Shown here: one piece after another, positions 27,498 through 36,001 of the stretch
How positions within the stretch are numbered: position 1 is the stretch's first letter
How the letters are laid out: the number at the start of each line of letters is the position of its first letter
NCBI GenBank assembly: GCA_002746565.1
Contig: PDPI01000028.1
Coordinates: forward strand, 1-48,369
DNA from: Pseudomonadota bacterium
Lineage (GTDB): Bacteria; Campylobacterota; Campylobacteria; Campylobacterales; Campylobacteraceae
DNA: 48,369 nt
Direction: 5' to 3'
Notes under the pieces: model-generated
What the model was told of the DNA's origin: nothing
The model's database searches: none
What the model saw: only the letters and a program-made list of their open reading frames with translations
Translations under genes and position numbers: made by a program

Positions 27498-27536
27498 TTG
27501 ACAAATTTTTAAAAAAAATATATACTAATAAGTATA
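27498..27536 (+). promoter_or_regulatory. vapBC promoter with palindromic operator over the -10
   Basis: TTGACA (27498-27503) and TATACT (27521-27526) are separated by 17 bp, an ideal sigma-70 promoter. TATACT-AATA-AGTATA (27521-27536) is a perfect inverted repeat covering the -10, a natural site for VapB/VapBC autorepression. Confidence 0.75.
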
Positions 27537-27550
27537 TTAAAGGATTTGTA

Positions 27551-27784
27551 ATGCAAGATACGGCAAAACTTTTTTTAAATGGACAAAGCCAAGCAGTTAG
27601 GCTTCCTAAAAGGTTTAGATTTGAAAATGTTAGTGAAGTTTTTGTCAAAAAAATAGGAAATAGTTTGATCTTAACTCCCAAAAAGAAAGATGTTTGGGGG
27701 GATTTTTTTGATAATCTGCAAAATTTTGAAGGAAAGATAAAAAGGGATCAACCCAATCTCCAAGAAAGAGATTACTTTGCCTAA
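27551..27784 (+). CDS. vapB: VapB-type antitoxin (AbrB/MazE DNA-binding domain)
   Basis: 77 aa. Residues 5-45 (AKLFLNGQSQAVRLPKRFRF, VSEVFVKKIGNSLILTPKK) are the swapped-hairpin AbrB/SpoVT fold typical of VapB. The acidic/aromatic C-terminal tail (VWGDFFDNLQNFEGKIKRDQ) is the part that wraps and inhibits the toxin. AAAGGA lies 6-8 bases before the ATG. It overlaps vapC by 8 bases, which couples their translation. The dimer with VapC probably represses its own promoter through the palindrome just upstream. Confidence 0.93.
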   Translation: MQDTAKLFLNGQSQAVRLPKRFRFENVSEVFVKKIGNSLILTPKKKDVWGDFFDNLQNFEGKIKRDQPNLQERDYFA

Positions 27785-28181
27785 AATTTTACTCGATACT
27801 GATACTTGTATCTATATCATAAATAACAAACCTTCTTATGTTAGAGAAATGTTTGAAAAATACAATGCCTTAGATATAGCCATTTCTTCCATAAGTCTAA
27901 GTGAACTGATTTTTGGTATAGAAAAAAGCAAATATAAAGAACAAAATAAGAATGCCTTGCAAGTTTTTTTAGCCCCTTTGGATGTTTTGGATTTTGGTTA
28001 TGAGCAAAGCATAATTTATGGAAAATTAAGAGCAGATCTAGAAAAAAACCAAAGCCTTATAGGTTCGATGGATATGCTAATAGCATCCCATGCTTTAAGT
28101 TTGGGGTTGATTTTGGTTACAAACAATGAAAAAGATTTTAAAAAAGTTCCAAAACTGAAAGTTCAGAATTGGATAAAATAA
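27777..28181 (+). CDS. vapC: VapC toxin (PIN-domain ribonuclease)
   Basis: 134 aa PIN domain. The acidic metal-binding residues are Asp7 in LLDTDTCIYI, Glu43 in SLSELIFGIE, Asp in IGSMDMLIASHA and Asp in VTNNEKDFKKV. VapC enzymes are Mg2+-dependent endoribonucleases that cut tRNAs or rRNA and stop translation when VapB is degraded. The start is TTG 27777 inside the vapB end, so expression depends on vapB translation. All catalytic residues are present, so the toxin looks intact. Confidence 0.93.
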   Translation: MPKILLDTDTCIYIINNKPSYVREMFEKYNALDIAISSISLSELIFGIEKSKYKEQNKNALQVFLAPLDVLDFGYEQSIIYGKLRADLEKNQSLIGSMDMLIASHALSLGLILVTNNEKDFKKVPKLKVQNWIK

Positions 28182-28193
28182 AAGGATTTAAAA

Positions 28194-28532
28194 GTGAAAA
28201 TATACGGCATAAAGACTTGCGGAAGTGTTAAAAAAGCTATGAAATTTTTTAAGGATAATGGGATTGAATATGAATTTGTGGATTTTAAAACCACAAAGGT
28301 TGGAGAAAAGGAGATAGATAGGTGGCTTAAATGCGTTGATATAGATCTACTTTTCAATAATCGAGGCACAAAATATCGTATGCTAAAACTTAAAGATTTA
28401 GATCTAGATGCTAAGGGTAAAAAAGAGTGGCTGATAAAGGAAAATATGCTCATAAAAAGACCTGTGATTGAGCATAAAGATAAGGTTATAGTCGCCTTTG
28501 ATGAGGAAGTTTATAGGAAAGAATTTTTATAA
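28194..28532 (+). CDS. ArsC/Spx family protein (YffB-like)
   Basis: 112 aa thioredoxin-fold protein of the ArsC/Spx superfamily: MKIYGIKTCGSVKKAMKFF with a single Cys (TCGS, so no CxxC as in Spx), VDFKTTKVGEKEIDRWLKCV, LLFNNRGTKYR and ENMLIKRPVIEHKDKVIVAF. True arsenate reductases have the same fold plus an Arg triad. Campylobacter relatives are annotated only as ArsC-family, and arsenate reduction is not shown by the sequence. The start is GTG 28194 with AAAAGGA about 7 bases upstream; an ATG alternative is not available. It lies 12 bases after vapC in the same direction. Confidence 0.88.
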   Translation: MKIYGIKTCGSVKKAMKFFKDNGIEYEFVDFKTTKVGEKEIDRWLKCVDIDLLFNNRGTKYRMLKLKDLDLDAKGKKEWLIKENMLIKRPVIEHKDKVIVAFDEEVYRKEFL

Positions 28533-28590
28533 ATAATCAAAAATACAGACTTTTTTTGTTAAAATCTTCCCTTTAAGATAAGGAAATATT

Positions 28591-29031
28591 ATGGAATGTC
28601 AAATGCCAAAAATTATAACAAAAGATGAGAAAATTATTCAGATTTTAAAGCAAACCAAGACCATAGCCATCGTTGGGCTTTCTCCAGATGAAAGTAAGGC
28701 TAGCCATAGGGTTGGCAAATACCTAAAAGAGGTTGGCTATAAAATTATCCCTATTTATCCCAAAGAAGAAGAGATTTTGGGCGAAAAGATTTATCGAAGT
28801 CTTGATGAAGTTAAAGAAAAGATTGATATGGTAAATATGTTTAGAAAAGGCTCTTTTGCCTCCACCCTATATGAGCAGATTAAAAAGAGAGAAGATGTGA
28901 AAAGTTTTTGGCTTCAGCTTGGAATCGTAAATGATGGAGCAGGGGAGTTGGCTTTAAAAGATGGCATAGATTTTGTGCAAAATAAATGTATTATGATAGA
29001 GCATAAAAAATTTGAAGAGGATCTAAAATGA
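28591..29031 (+). CDS. CoA-binding domain protein (YccU-like)
   Basis: 146 aa single Rossmann-type CoA_binding domain, as in the N-terminus of succinyl-CoA synthetase alpha: TIAIVGLSPDESKASHRVGK, IIPIYPKEEEILGEKIYRSL, IDMVNMFRKGS, SFWLQLGIVNDGAGELALKD and NKCIMIEH. Stand-alone members are common and poorly characterised. It overlaps ilvA by 4 bases (ATGA), implying co-expression. The first ATG (28591) is preceded by AAGGAAA; a second Met lies four codons in and is less well placed. Confidence 0.9.
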   Translation: MECQMPKIITKDEKIIQILKQTKTIAIVGLSPDESKASHRVGKYLKEVGYKIIPIYPKEEEILGEKIYRSLDEVKEKIDMVNMFRKGSFASTLYEQIKKREDVKSFWLQLGIVNDGAGELALKDGIDFVQNKCIMIEHKKFEEDLK

Positions 29032-30239
29032 TAGAAATAAGCAAGATAATACAAGCAAAAAGACGAGTTAGCAAGATAGTAGAAGAAACCCCTTTTGCTT
29101 ATGCTCCAAATCTAAGCGATAAGGTGGGTGCAAATATCTACCTAAAAAAGGAAAATTTGCAACTAACAGGAGCCTACAAGATAAGAGGAGCTTACAATAA
29201 AATAGCCTCACTAAGTAATAAAGAGCGAAAAAGAGGCGTCATAGCAGCGAGTGCGGGAAATCACGCCCAAGGAGTCGCCTTTAGTGCTAGAGAGTTTAAA
29301 GTTCCAGCGACCATCGTGATGCCAGAAGCAACCCCGCTTTTAAAGGTGCAAGGAACTAAGGATCTAGGGGCTGAAGTTATCTTACATGGAAATAATTACG
29401 ACGAAGCCTACGAATATGCCCTAAAATACGCCCAAACAAACAATCTAACCTTTATCCATCCCTTTGAAGATGAGGAAGTTATGGCAGGGCAGGGAACCGT
29501 TGCCCTAGAGATACTAGATGCTATAAATGACCTTGATTTTATAGTTGTGCCAATAGGCGGAGGCGGGCTTATAAGTGGAATTGCATCGGCCATAAAGCAA
29601 CTTGATCCATCCATAAAAGTTATAGGTGTAACTGCAAAGGGAGCACCTGCAATGTTTGAGAGTTTTCATGCAAAAAAAGCTATAAATTCAAAAAGTGTTA
29701 GAACCATAGCAGATGGTATTTCGGTTCGTGATACCAGCGAAAAAACCCTAGCCCACATAATCGAATGTGTTGATGAGGTGGTGCAAGTGGATGATGAGGA
29801 GATTGCTAGTGCGATTTTGTATCTACTTGAGCGTCAAAAGGTTGTAGTTGAGGGTGGTGGAGCATCTAGCGTGGCAGCGGTCCTTCATCGCAAGTTTAAC
29901 TTTAAAAAAGATGATAAAATAGCCGTCATTTTAAGCGGTGGAAACATAGATGTTCAGATGCTTTCAGTCATAATCGAGAGAGGACTTATCAAAAGTGCTA
30001 GAAAAATGATAATAAACGTAACCCTAATCGATAAACCAGGCTCCCTCATGGGACTTACAACAACCCTACAAAAAGCCAATGCAAACATCGTTAAAATCGA
30101 CTATGATAGGATTTCAACCTCCCTTGATTATGGAGATGCTAGGATAACCATAACCCTAGAAACTAAAGGAAAAGAACACCAGCAATTAGTTAGGGAAAAG
30201 TTAAGTAAAAATGGCTATGAATTTACGGAGGAATTTTAG
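29028..30239 (+). CDS. ilvA: Threonine ammonia-lyase (threonine dehydratase)
   Basis: 403 aa fold-type II PLP enzyme converting L-threonine to 2-oxobutanoate, the first step to isoleucine. The PLP lysine is Lys51 in LTGAYKIRGAYNK. The phosphate-binding loop is VPIGGGGLISG, and the Ser/Gly-rich AASAGNHAQGVA block is conserved. The C-terminal about 75 residues (INVTLIDKPGSLMGLTTTLQ) are a single ACT domain. The length fits the short, single-ACT type (TdcB/IlvA of Campylobacter and Gram-positives) rather than the 514-aa E. coli IlvA. It is coupled to the CoA-binding gene upstream. Confidence 0.95.
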   Translation: MIEISKIIQAKRRVSKIVEETPFAYAPNLSDKVGANIYLKKENLQLTGAYKIRGAYNKIASLSNKERKRGVIAASAGNHAQGVAFSAREFKVPATIVMPEATPLLKVQGTKDLGAEVILHGNNYDEAYEYALKYAQTNNLTFIHPFEDEEVMAGQGTVALEILDAINDLDFIVVPIGGGGLISGIASAIKQLDPSIKVIGVTAKGAPAMFESFHAKKAINSKSVRTIADGISVRDTSEKTLAHIIECVDEVVQVDDEEIASAILYLLERQKVVVEGGGASSVAAVLHRKFNFKKDDKIAVILSGGNIDVQMLSVIIERGLIKSARKMIINVTLIDKPGSLMGLTTTLQKANANIVKIDYDRISTSLDYGDARITITLETKGKEHQQLVREKLSKNGYEFTEEF

Positions 30240-30258
30240 GGTTTTTTATAAAGTATGA

Positions 30259-30264
30259 TATAAT
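30259..30264 (+). promoter_or_regulatory. -10 box of the second toxin-antitoxin operon
   Basis: TGATATAAT, a perfect extended -10, lies 22 bases before the antitoxin ATG with AAAAAGGA between them. It overlaps no gene (ilvA ends at 30239). Confidence 0.6.
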
Positions 30265-30285
30265 GTTACTAAAAAAGGATTAAGT

Positions 30286-30534
30286 ATGCAACATGTAAGT
30301 ATCCAAACAAATGTAAATGAACAGACCTTAGAGAGTATAAGATCTCTTTTGCTTTCCATCGATCCAGATACTACCATGACCTATGAGGAGCAATATGAAT
30401 TAAGCCAAAAAGATGTTAAAAAGCTTAAAGGTATTGTTGAGAGACTACATAGGGGAGAGCTTAAATGTATGAGCTTTGAAGAAATCAAAAGGCGTTCGGA
30501 TGAGCACTTGAGAGAGTTGGGCGCTGATATATGA
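30286..30534 (+). CDS. Antitoxin of a RelBE/ParDE-like type II module
   Basis: 82 aa, small and helical: VSIQTNVNEQTLESIRSLLL, then MTYEEQYELSQKDVKKLKGI and an acidic tail ending ELGADI. Exact family membership is not clear to me. It is called an antitoxin because it overlaps a ParE/RelE-fold gene by 4 bases (ATGA), has the right size and charge, and has its own promoter with AAAAAGGA before the ATG. The N-terminus could form a ribbon-helix-helix or other short DNA-binding element; that is a guess. Confidence 0.8.
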   Translation: MQHVSIQTNVNEQTLESIRSLLLSIDPDTTMTYEEQYELSQKDVKKLKGIVERLHRGELKCMSFEEIKRRSDEHLRELGADI

Positions 30535-30827
30535 AATTTATTTTTAGTGACGAATTTCATGAGAGTTTAGATGCAATAGAAGATTTTATTGGGCAAGATA
30601 GTCCAAATCGAGCTTTGAATTTTACCCATAATTTATGGCGCAAGATAGAAACCATTCCTTTTATGCCATATAGATTTAGAAAAAAACAAAATTTCAATGA
30701 CGAAAATATTAGGGATTTGATATATAAGGGTCATACCATACCCTTTGAGATAAGAGAAGATATCATCATAATCCTTGATATTTATAATCACAACATAAAA
30801 AGCAGATTTGCTAATAGCACTGATTAA
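30531..30827 (+). CDS. RelE/ParE family toxin
   Basis: 98 aa, the usual size. The N-terminal FSDEFHESLDAIEDFIGQDS and the central PFMPYRFRKKQNFNDENIRD followed by KGHTIPFEIREDIIIILDIY give the ParE/RelE fold (two helices, then a beta-sheet with the IILDIY core strand). ParE members poison gyrase and RelE members cut mRNA at the ribosome; which applies here is undecided. The last codons and the TAA lie inside copy B of the dispersed hairpin element, so the C-terminal Ser-Thr-Asp is encoded by that repeat. Confidence 0.87.
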   Translation: MKFIFSDEFHESLDAIEDFIGQDSPNRALNFTHNLWRKIETIPFMPYRFRKKQNFNDENIRDLIYKGHTIPFEIREDIIIILDIYNHNIKSRFANSTD

Positions 30828-30866
30828 ATAAGGTCAGTGCCAAAAGCGGAGAGCAGATTACGGAAA
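30817..30866 (+). repeat. Dispersed hairpin element, copy B
   Basis: GCACTGATTAAATAAGG followed by TCAGTGCCAAAAGCGGA matches copy A (4550-4611, minus strand), which has GCACTGACTAAATATGG, then ATTTAG, then TCAGTGCCGAAAACGGA. Similarity continues weakly for about 20 bases. Here the left arm overlaps the toxin stop codon and GCACTGA/TCAGTGC can still form a 7-bp stem. Confidence 0.65.
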
Positions 30867-30985
30867 ACAGATAACTAGTAGGGTAAGCATTTTTTCAAAA
30901 TGCCATTTGTTTTTAATTGAGGATTTAGTCAGCTTTTCTAGATTTGTAAGAATATTCACATGTAAACTATGTTAAAATCCCAGTC

Positions 30986-31316
30986 CTGGTGTGGCTAGTG
31001 GTTGCTTGGGGTTTTTGATCTCAAGAGGAAAGTCCGAGCTACGATAGAACGGGGTTTCATCTAACGGATGACGAGGGTAACCTTAGGGAAAGTGCAACAG
31101 AAAGTAAACTACCATTTTACATGTGAAATGGAAAAGGTGAAAGGGTGGTGTAAGAGACCACCAGCATTTGTGGCAACATGAGTGGCTTGTAAACCCAACC
31201 TTGTAGCAAGGAGGGATGGTTTTGTTCTATATTTTTGCCCTCCGCTTGAGTTTTATGGCTACATAAAACCTAGATAAATAACCACTCACGACAGAACTCG
31301 GCTTACGCCACACCAG
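30986..31316 (+). ncRNA. rnpB: RNase P RNA (class A)
   Basis: The catalytic RNA that removes 5' leaders from tRNA precursors. The P1 helix is CTGGTGTGGC (30986-30995) with GCCACACCAG (31307-31316). The conserved CR-I GAGGAAAGTCCGAGCT lies near 31025. ACAGAAAGTAAA, the TGTAAACCCAACC block and the 3' universal CGACAGAACTCGGCTTA are all present in order. The length of about 330 bases is in range for bacterial type A. A T run just after 31316 probably terminates it. Confidence 0.95.
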
Positions 31317-31318
31317 AT

Positions 31319-31774
31319 CTAATTTTTTAGTCTTGAAAATTCTTTGGCAAATTTTTCCCTCAGCTCATCTGCTATATTTTCTCCATTTTGTATGTATTTA
31401 TGAAAAAAATCATCCAGCGAACTTAAAACCCCAAAAAGCTTACCTTCGGTTTCCTTTGGATTGTTTCTTTTTGAATTTGGGGTTTCGAAAAATACAAGCT
31501 GCCTTATGGTGTCGGCTAAAAATTCTAAGGCCTTTTCTTCTTGGGAAGTATCTTGTAGTTTATACTTAGGGTAGGGAGTATCTTTTGTATGGTCTATATC
31601 ATTTTTTATTTCCCTTATGTGATTTTGTATGAAAGCAGCAAAATCTGCATATATGGGCGGTTTGGTTTGGATTTGCTTTGCATCTATATTTGATGTTATT
31701 TTGTTTATCTGTTTTACCATGATGAACACTACAAGTAAGCAGATGATAAAGCTAATTAGCAAAAAATTGCTCAT
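31319..31774 (-). CDS. Hypothetical single-pass membrane protein
   Basis: 151 aa; no family recognised. One N-terminal membrane helix (MSNFLLISFIICLLVVFIMV) is followed by a soluble, charged helical region (about 25-151) with ALEFLADTIRQLVFFETPN and a Lys/Glu-rich C-terminus. A longer frame reaches an ATG at 31855, but the ATG at 31774 has AAGGAAA 6 bases upstream and starts directly at the membrane helix. It lies tail-to-tail with rnpB and head-to-head with the DAHP synthase gene. Confidence 0.78.
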   Translation of the reverse strand: MSNFLLISFIICLLVVFIMVKQINKITSNIDAKQIQTKPPIYADFAAFIQNHIREIKNDIDHTKDTPYPKYKLQDTSQEEKALEFLADTIRQLVFFETPNSKRNNPKETEGKLFGVLSSLDDFFHKYIQNGENIADELREKFAKEFSRLKN

Positions 31775-31938
31775 TTTGTTTCCTTTTTGAGCCAATACTA
31801 CCAAAAAAGTCTTTAGTTTTAGCAAAAATGTATAAAAAAGTAGTAATTTTCCCAAATACTACGATTTTTGACAGGGTTTAATGGTAAAATTATACTAAAA
31901 ATAATACAATAAGTAAATTTTATAATAAAAGGTTATGC

Positions 31939-33288
31939 ATGAACTCTTGGGAAAAAAGAAGCTGGAGAGGCAAGCCCGTAAAACAACAACCAAGCTACAA
32001 AGATCAAGATTTGTTAAAATCCGTCGAGGAGGATTTGAGCAAGTATCCACCCCTTGTTTTTGCTGGAGAGGTTAGAAAACTTAAACAAAGATTAGCAAAA
32101 GCTTCCAATGGGGAGGCATTTTTATTGCAAGGGGGAGATTGTGCGGAAAGTTTTAGGGATTTTGGGGCTGCTAATATAAGGGATTTGTTTAAGGTCTTGC
32201 TTCAAATGAATGTGGTTTTTATGTATGCTGGGAGCTGTCCTGTTGTCAAAGTCGCCCGTGTGGCTGGGCAGTTTGCTAAGCCTAGAAGTAGTGATTTTGA
32301 AGAGATTGATGGGGTTAAATTGCCCAGTTACAGGGGCGATATCATAAATGATATAGAATTTAGCAAAGAGGCAAGGGAGCCAAATCCCCTTAAAATGCTC
32401 CAAGCCTATAACCAAGCAGCCGCTACCCAAAATCTCCTAAGAGCTTTTTCAAGGGGTGGTCTAGCGGATTTACATGAGGTAAATCGTTGGAATTTGGACT
32501 TTGTAAAGGATGGTAATATAGGCTCGCGCTATCAAAAATTAGCAAAGCAAATCACTCAAGCCCTTGATTTTATAGATGCCTGTGGTATCAGTTCGGCAAA
32601 TACCCCTAGATTAAATGAAACCAAAATTTATACTTCCCATGAAGCCTTACTTTTAAACTACGAAGAGGCTTTAACCAGGGAAGATAGCATGAATGGGGGC
32701 TGGTATGATTGTTCTGCTCACATGCTATGGATAGGAGATAGAACAAGGGGTTTGGATGAGGCTCATGTGGAGTTTTTAAGGGGTGTTGAAAATCCAATCG
32801 GTGTTAAAATCGGACCTAGTTCGAATGCAGAAGATATGTTAAAAATATGCGATATTTTAAATCCCAAAAATGAGGCTGGGAGATTAAATTTTATAGTTAG
32901 AATGGGGGCCGAAAAAATAGAAAAACTTTTCCCTCCACTTTTGAAAGCCATCAAAAGAGAGGGTAAAAATATACTTTGGAGCATAGACCCTATGCATGGA
33001 AATACCATAAAGGCATCATCAAATTATAAAACCAGAGAATTTCAAAGCATATTAAGCGAGGTAAAAAGCTTTTTTGCCATCCATAAGGCTGAAAATACCA
33101 ATGCAGGAGGCATACATCTTGAAATGACAGGACAAGACGTAACAGAATGCACAGGCGGTGTTAGTGCTGTTAGGGAAGAGGATCTAAGTGCAAGATATCA
33201 TACCCACTGTGATCCTAGACTAAATGCATCTCAAGCCTTGGAAATGTCCTTTTTGATAGCTGAGTTTTTGAAAGAAAAGAGGGGATAA
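31939..33288 (+). CDS. Class II 3-deoxy-7-phosphoheptulonate (DAHP) synthase
   Basis: 449 aa. Condenses phosphoenolpyruvate and erythrose 4-phosphate, the first step of the shikimate pathway. Class II (plant/Mycobacterium/Helicobacter type) hallmarks are [24 protein letters not shown] with the metal-binding Cys, [50 protein letters not shown] and [18 protein letters not shown]. No extra N-terminal regulatory extension is seen, so feedback control, if any, must act through the core. The META lipoprotein frame starts at the base after its stop. Confidence 0.96.
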   Translation: MNSWEKRSWRGKPVKQQPSYKDQDLLKSVEEDLSKYPPLVFAGEVRKLKQRLAKASNGEAFLLQGGDCAESFRDFGAANIRDLFKVLLQMNVVFMYAGSCPVVKVARVAGQFAKPRSSDFEEIDGVKLPSYRGDIINDIEFSKEAREPNPLKMLQAYNQAAATQNLLRAFSRGGLADLHEVNRWNLDFVKDGNIGSRYQKLAKQITQALDFIDACGISSANTPRLNETKIYTSHEALLLNYEEALTREDSMNGGWYDCSAHMLWIGDRTRGLDEAHVEFLRGVENPIGVKIGPSSNAEDMLKICDILNPKNEAGRLNFIVRMGAEKIEKLFPPLLKAIKREGKNILWSIDPMHGNTIKASSNYKTREFQSILSEVKSFFAIHKAENTNAGGIHLEMTGQDVTECTGGVSAVREEDLSARYHTHCDPRLNASQALEMSFLIAEFLKEKRG

Positions 33289-33689
33289 TTGAGATTAATT
33301 TCTTTAGTATTGTGTTTATTTTTATCGGGTTGCTTTATGGGAGTTAGTAAGTCAGATATTTTAAATGATATTTGGGTTTTAAAAAATTAAATGATAAGCC
33401 TTTAGATGGAAAAACTCTAAATCAGATAAGCATAGAATTTAACATCTCAAAAAAGATGTTTTTTGGAAATGACGGCTGCAATCAGGTGTTTGGCAGTTTT
33501 AGCCTATCCAAAGATAAGATAAAGTTCAAAAATATAAGCTCAACTATGATGATGTGTGAAAATATGGAAATTCCAACCTTATACATCAAACTACTAGAGA
33601 AATCTAGATTTTATAAGATAGAAGATTTGGTTTTATATTTATTGGATGAGGACAAAACTATAATATTAGAGTTTTTAAAGGTGGATTAG
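33289..33689 (+). pseudogene. META/HslJ-domain lipoprotein gene interrupted by a one-base frameshift
   Basis: TTG 33289, directly after the DAHP synthase stop and with AGAGGGG before it, opens MRLISLVLCLFLSGCFMGVS, a textbook lipoprotein signal with lipobox LSGC. It runs to DIWVLKN and stops at TAA 33388. The next frame carries on without a gap as KKLNDKPLDGKTLNQISIEF, FFGNDGCNQVFGSFSLSKDK and MMMCENMEI, which is the META (HslJ) fold with its two conserved cysteines. The break lies in a run of six A (33381-33386); seven would restore one frame of 133 codons. META proteins are periplasmic or outer-membrane lipoproteins linked to heat or novobiocin resistance in E. coli. It may be a true pseudogene, a phase-variable slip or a sequencing error. 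Confidence 0.85.
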
Positions 33690-33726
33690 TTTAGCATCTT
33701 ATCTTCTCTAATTATGTGATAAAATT

Positions 33727-34959
33727 TTAAGTTCTTATCTGCCCATCCCCATATATCTTATATTTATAAGTTGTCAAATCATCAGCGCCTACTGGGCCTC
33801 TAGCATGGAGCTTATTTGTGCTTATGCCTATTTCTGCACCAAGTCCAAAAACTCCCCCATCTGTAAATCTAGTTGAAGCATTTACATAAACACAACTTGC
33901 ATCTATGGAGTTTAAAAATAGATCTGAAGTTTGTTTGTTTTCACTTATGATGGCTTCGGAATGTTGTGAGCCATATTTATTTATGTGTTTGATGGCTTCT
34001 TGAACGTTTTTTACTAGCTTAATGCTGATTTTATTATCCAGATATTCTCTGCTCCAATCTTCTTTTGTTGCCCTTGGTATGGGGATGATTTTTATGGTTT
34101 TTTTACATCCTAGTAAAATGGTTTTTTGTTTATCAAATTTTTCTTTTATCTTTGGTAAAAAATCCTTTGCTATTTCTTCGTTTACAAGCAAGGTTTCTAT
34201 GGCATTGCAAACTCCAGTTCTTTGGCATTTAGCATTTATGATGATATCTAAAGCCTTTTGAAAATCCCCATCCTTATCCATATACACATGGCAAAGTCCC
34301 TTATCGTGTTTTATCACTGGAATTAGTGAATTTTCACTAACAAATTTTACTAAGCCCTCCCCACCTCTAGGTATGATAAGGTCTATAAAATCCTTTTGTT
34401 TTAATAGTTTTGCCACCTCGCTTCGACTTCCCTCAAAAAGGTTTATCAAATTCCTCGGTAGGGAATTTTTTTCTAAAACATTTTTTAGAACTTGGGCTAT
34501 GATTTTATTTGAGTAAAAAGCTTCTTTTCCACCCTTTAGTACACAGGCATTGCCACTTTTAAAACAAAGCCCAGCTGTATCGCTTGTAACATTTGGACGA
34601 CTTTCATAAATGATGCCAATGACTCCTATCGGAACTTTGACTTTATGTATTTTTAAGCCATTTTCTAGGGTTTTTGAGCTTATTATCTTTCCTACAGGGT
34701 CTTCTTGGTGGGCTATGTCGATTAGGGATTTTACCATATTTTTTATTCTAAGCTCATCAAGGTATAACCTATCTATCAAAGCTTTCTTTAAGCCATTTTT
34801 TTTGGCATTTTCCATATCTTTTTGGTTATTTTTTAAGATTTGCTCTCTTTGTTCCCAAAGTTCATTTGCCATATGAATAATAACTTCGTTTTTTTGCTCA
34901 TTTGTAAGAAGATTCGCAATTTTTGAGTCTAATTTTATCTTTTTTAATTGTTTTTTCAT
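33727..34959 (-). CDS. proA: Gamma-glutamyl phosphate reductase
   Basis: 410 aa ALDH-fold enzyme reducing gamma-glutamyl phosphate to glutamate semialdehyde with NADPH in proline synthesis. Landmarks: PIGVIGIIYESRPNVTSDTA, FKSGNACVLKGGKEA, LIIPRGGEGL, the catalytic Cys in CQRTGVCNAIETLLV, and NASTRFTDGGVFGLGAEIGI. GAAGGAAG lies just before the ATG. The gene is divergent from the YpdA-like flavoprotein gene, the same neighbour pair I recall from C. jejuni. No proB is visible in the window. Confidence 0.96.
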   Translation of the reverse strand: MKKQLKKIKLDSKIANLLTNEQKNEVIIHMANELWEQREQILKNNQKDMENAKKNGLKKALIDRLYLDELRIKNMVKSLIDIAHQEDPVGKIISSKTLENGLKIHKVKVPIGVIGIIYESRPNVTSDTAGLCFKSGNACVLKGGKEAFYSNKIIAQVLKNVLEKNSLPRNLINLFEGSRSEVAKLLKQKDFIDLIIPRGGEGLVKFVSENSLIPVIKHDKGLCHVYMDKDGDFQKALDIIINAKCQRTGVCNAIETLLVNEEIAKDFLPKIKEKFDKQKTILLGCKKTIKIIPIPRATKEDWSREYLDNKISIKLVKNVQEAIKHINKYGSQHSEAIISENKQTSDLFLNSIDASCVYVNASTRFTDGGVFGLGAEIGISTNKLHARGPVGADDLTTYKYKIYGDGQIRT

Positions 34960-35050
34960 AAATTTTCTTCCTTTTTAAACAAAAACTTGCTAAATTCTAC
35001 CTTTCTTATGCTTTAAAAAGCATTATTATTTAGAAGATATGGAGGAAATT

Positions 35051-36001
35051 ATGGATAAGCTATATGACGTTGCCATTATTGGTGGCGGTCCTGGGGGTAT
35101 AAGTGCTGTTGTTGAGGCTAAGGTTTTAGGATTGGAAAATATTCTCATGATAGAAAAGGGCGACAATCATTCCCAGACCATTAGAAAATTTTACAAGGAA
35201 AATAAAAGAGTTGATAAGGATTATAAAGGTCAAGTTGTAAAGCTAGATGGAAATGTGGAGTTTTCCGATGGATCTAAAGAAAGCACCCTTGATTATTTTG
35301 ATTCTTTGCTTGATAATGACGAGATTGATTCTTCTTTCCAAAATGAGGTTGAAGGTGTAGAAAAGGTGGGCGATATATTTGAGATCACCACTGCAAATGG
35401 GATGTATAAGGCAAAAAATGTGGTTGTTGCCATAGGTAAGATGGGAAAGCCAAATAAGCCTAGCTATAAAATTCCTCCTTCCATTCGCCAATTAGTAAAT
35501 TTTAATCTTGATAAATGCTCCAAAGGAGAAAAGATCTTAGTAGTTGGTGGTGGAAACTCGGCCGCTGAATATGCCATTGAACTAAGCGACGCAAACTCTG
35601 TAACCTTAAATTATAGGCGAGATAGATTTGTGAGATTAAATGATATAAATGAAAATCAGCTCATGCAATATAATGGCGAAGAAAAGCTAAGATTAAGACT
35701 TGGATGTGATATAACTGAACTTGCAAATGCATCTGGAATGGTAAAAGTTTCTTTCACCGATGGTTTTGATGTGCTTTATGATAGGGTTATTTACGCCATT
35801 GGTGGCACAACTCCTGTGGATTTTTTGAAAAAATGCGGTATAAACTTGGATGAAAAATCAACTCCAATCTTTGATGAACACTTTCAAACAGATGTTAAGG
35901 GTTTATATGTGAGTGGAGATATAGCCGTTGAGAGGGGCGGCTCCATAGCTATTGCACTAAATCATAGCTATAAGATAATAGAGCATATTTTAGGGAAATA
36001 A
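35051..36001 (+). CDS. FAD/NAD(P)-dependent oxidoreductase (YpdA/TrxB-like, no redox-active CxxC)
   Basis: 316 aa. Two dinucleotide-binding motifs are visible: IIGGGPGGISAV at the N-terminus for FAD and VVGGGNSAAEYA near residue 170 for NAD(P)H. The C-terminal GLYVSGDIAVERGGSIAIAL matches the FAD-binding block of thioredoxin reductases. The thioredoxin-reductase CxxC is absent. SQTIRKFYKENKRVDKDYKG resembles the YpdA family, bacillithiol disulfide reductases of Firmicutes, but Campylobacterota do not make bacillithiol as far as I know, so the substrate is open. ATG 35051 was chosen over 35039 because GGAGG lies 5 bases before it and overlaps the earlier ATG. Confidence 0.9.
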   Translation: MDKLYDVAIIGGGPGGISAVVEAKVLGLENILMIEKGDNHSQTIRKFYKENKRVDKDYKGQVVKLDGNVEFSDGSKESTLDYFDSLLDNDEIDSSFQNEVEGVEKVGDIFEITTANGMYKAKNVVVAIGKMGKPNKPSYKIPPSIRQLVNFNLDKCSKGEKILVVGGGNSAAEYAIELSDANSVTLNYRRDRFVRLNDINENQLMQYNGEEKLRLRLGCDITELANASGMVKVSFTDGFDVLYDRVIYAIGGTTPVDFLKKCGINLDEKSTPIFDEHFQTDVKGLYVSGDIAVERGGSIAIALNHSYKIIEHILGK

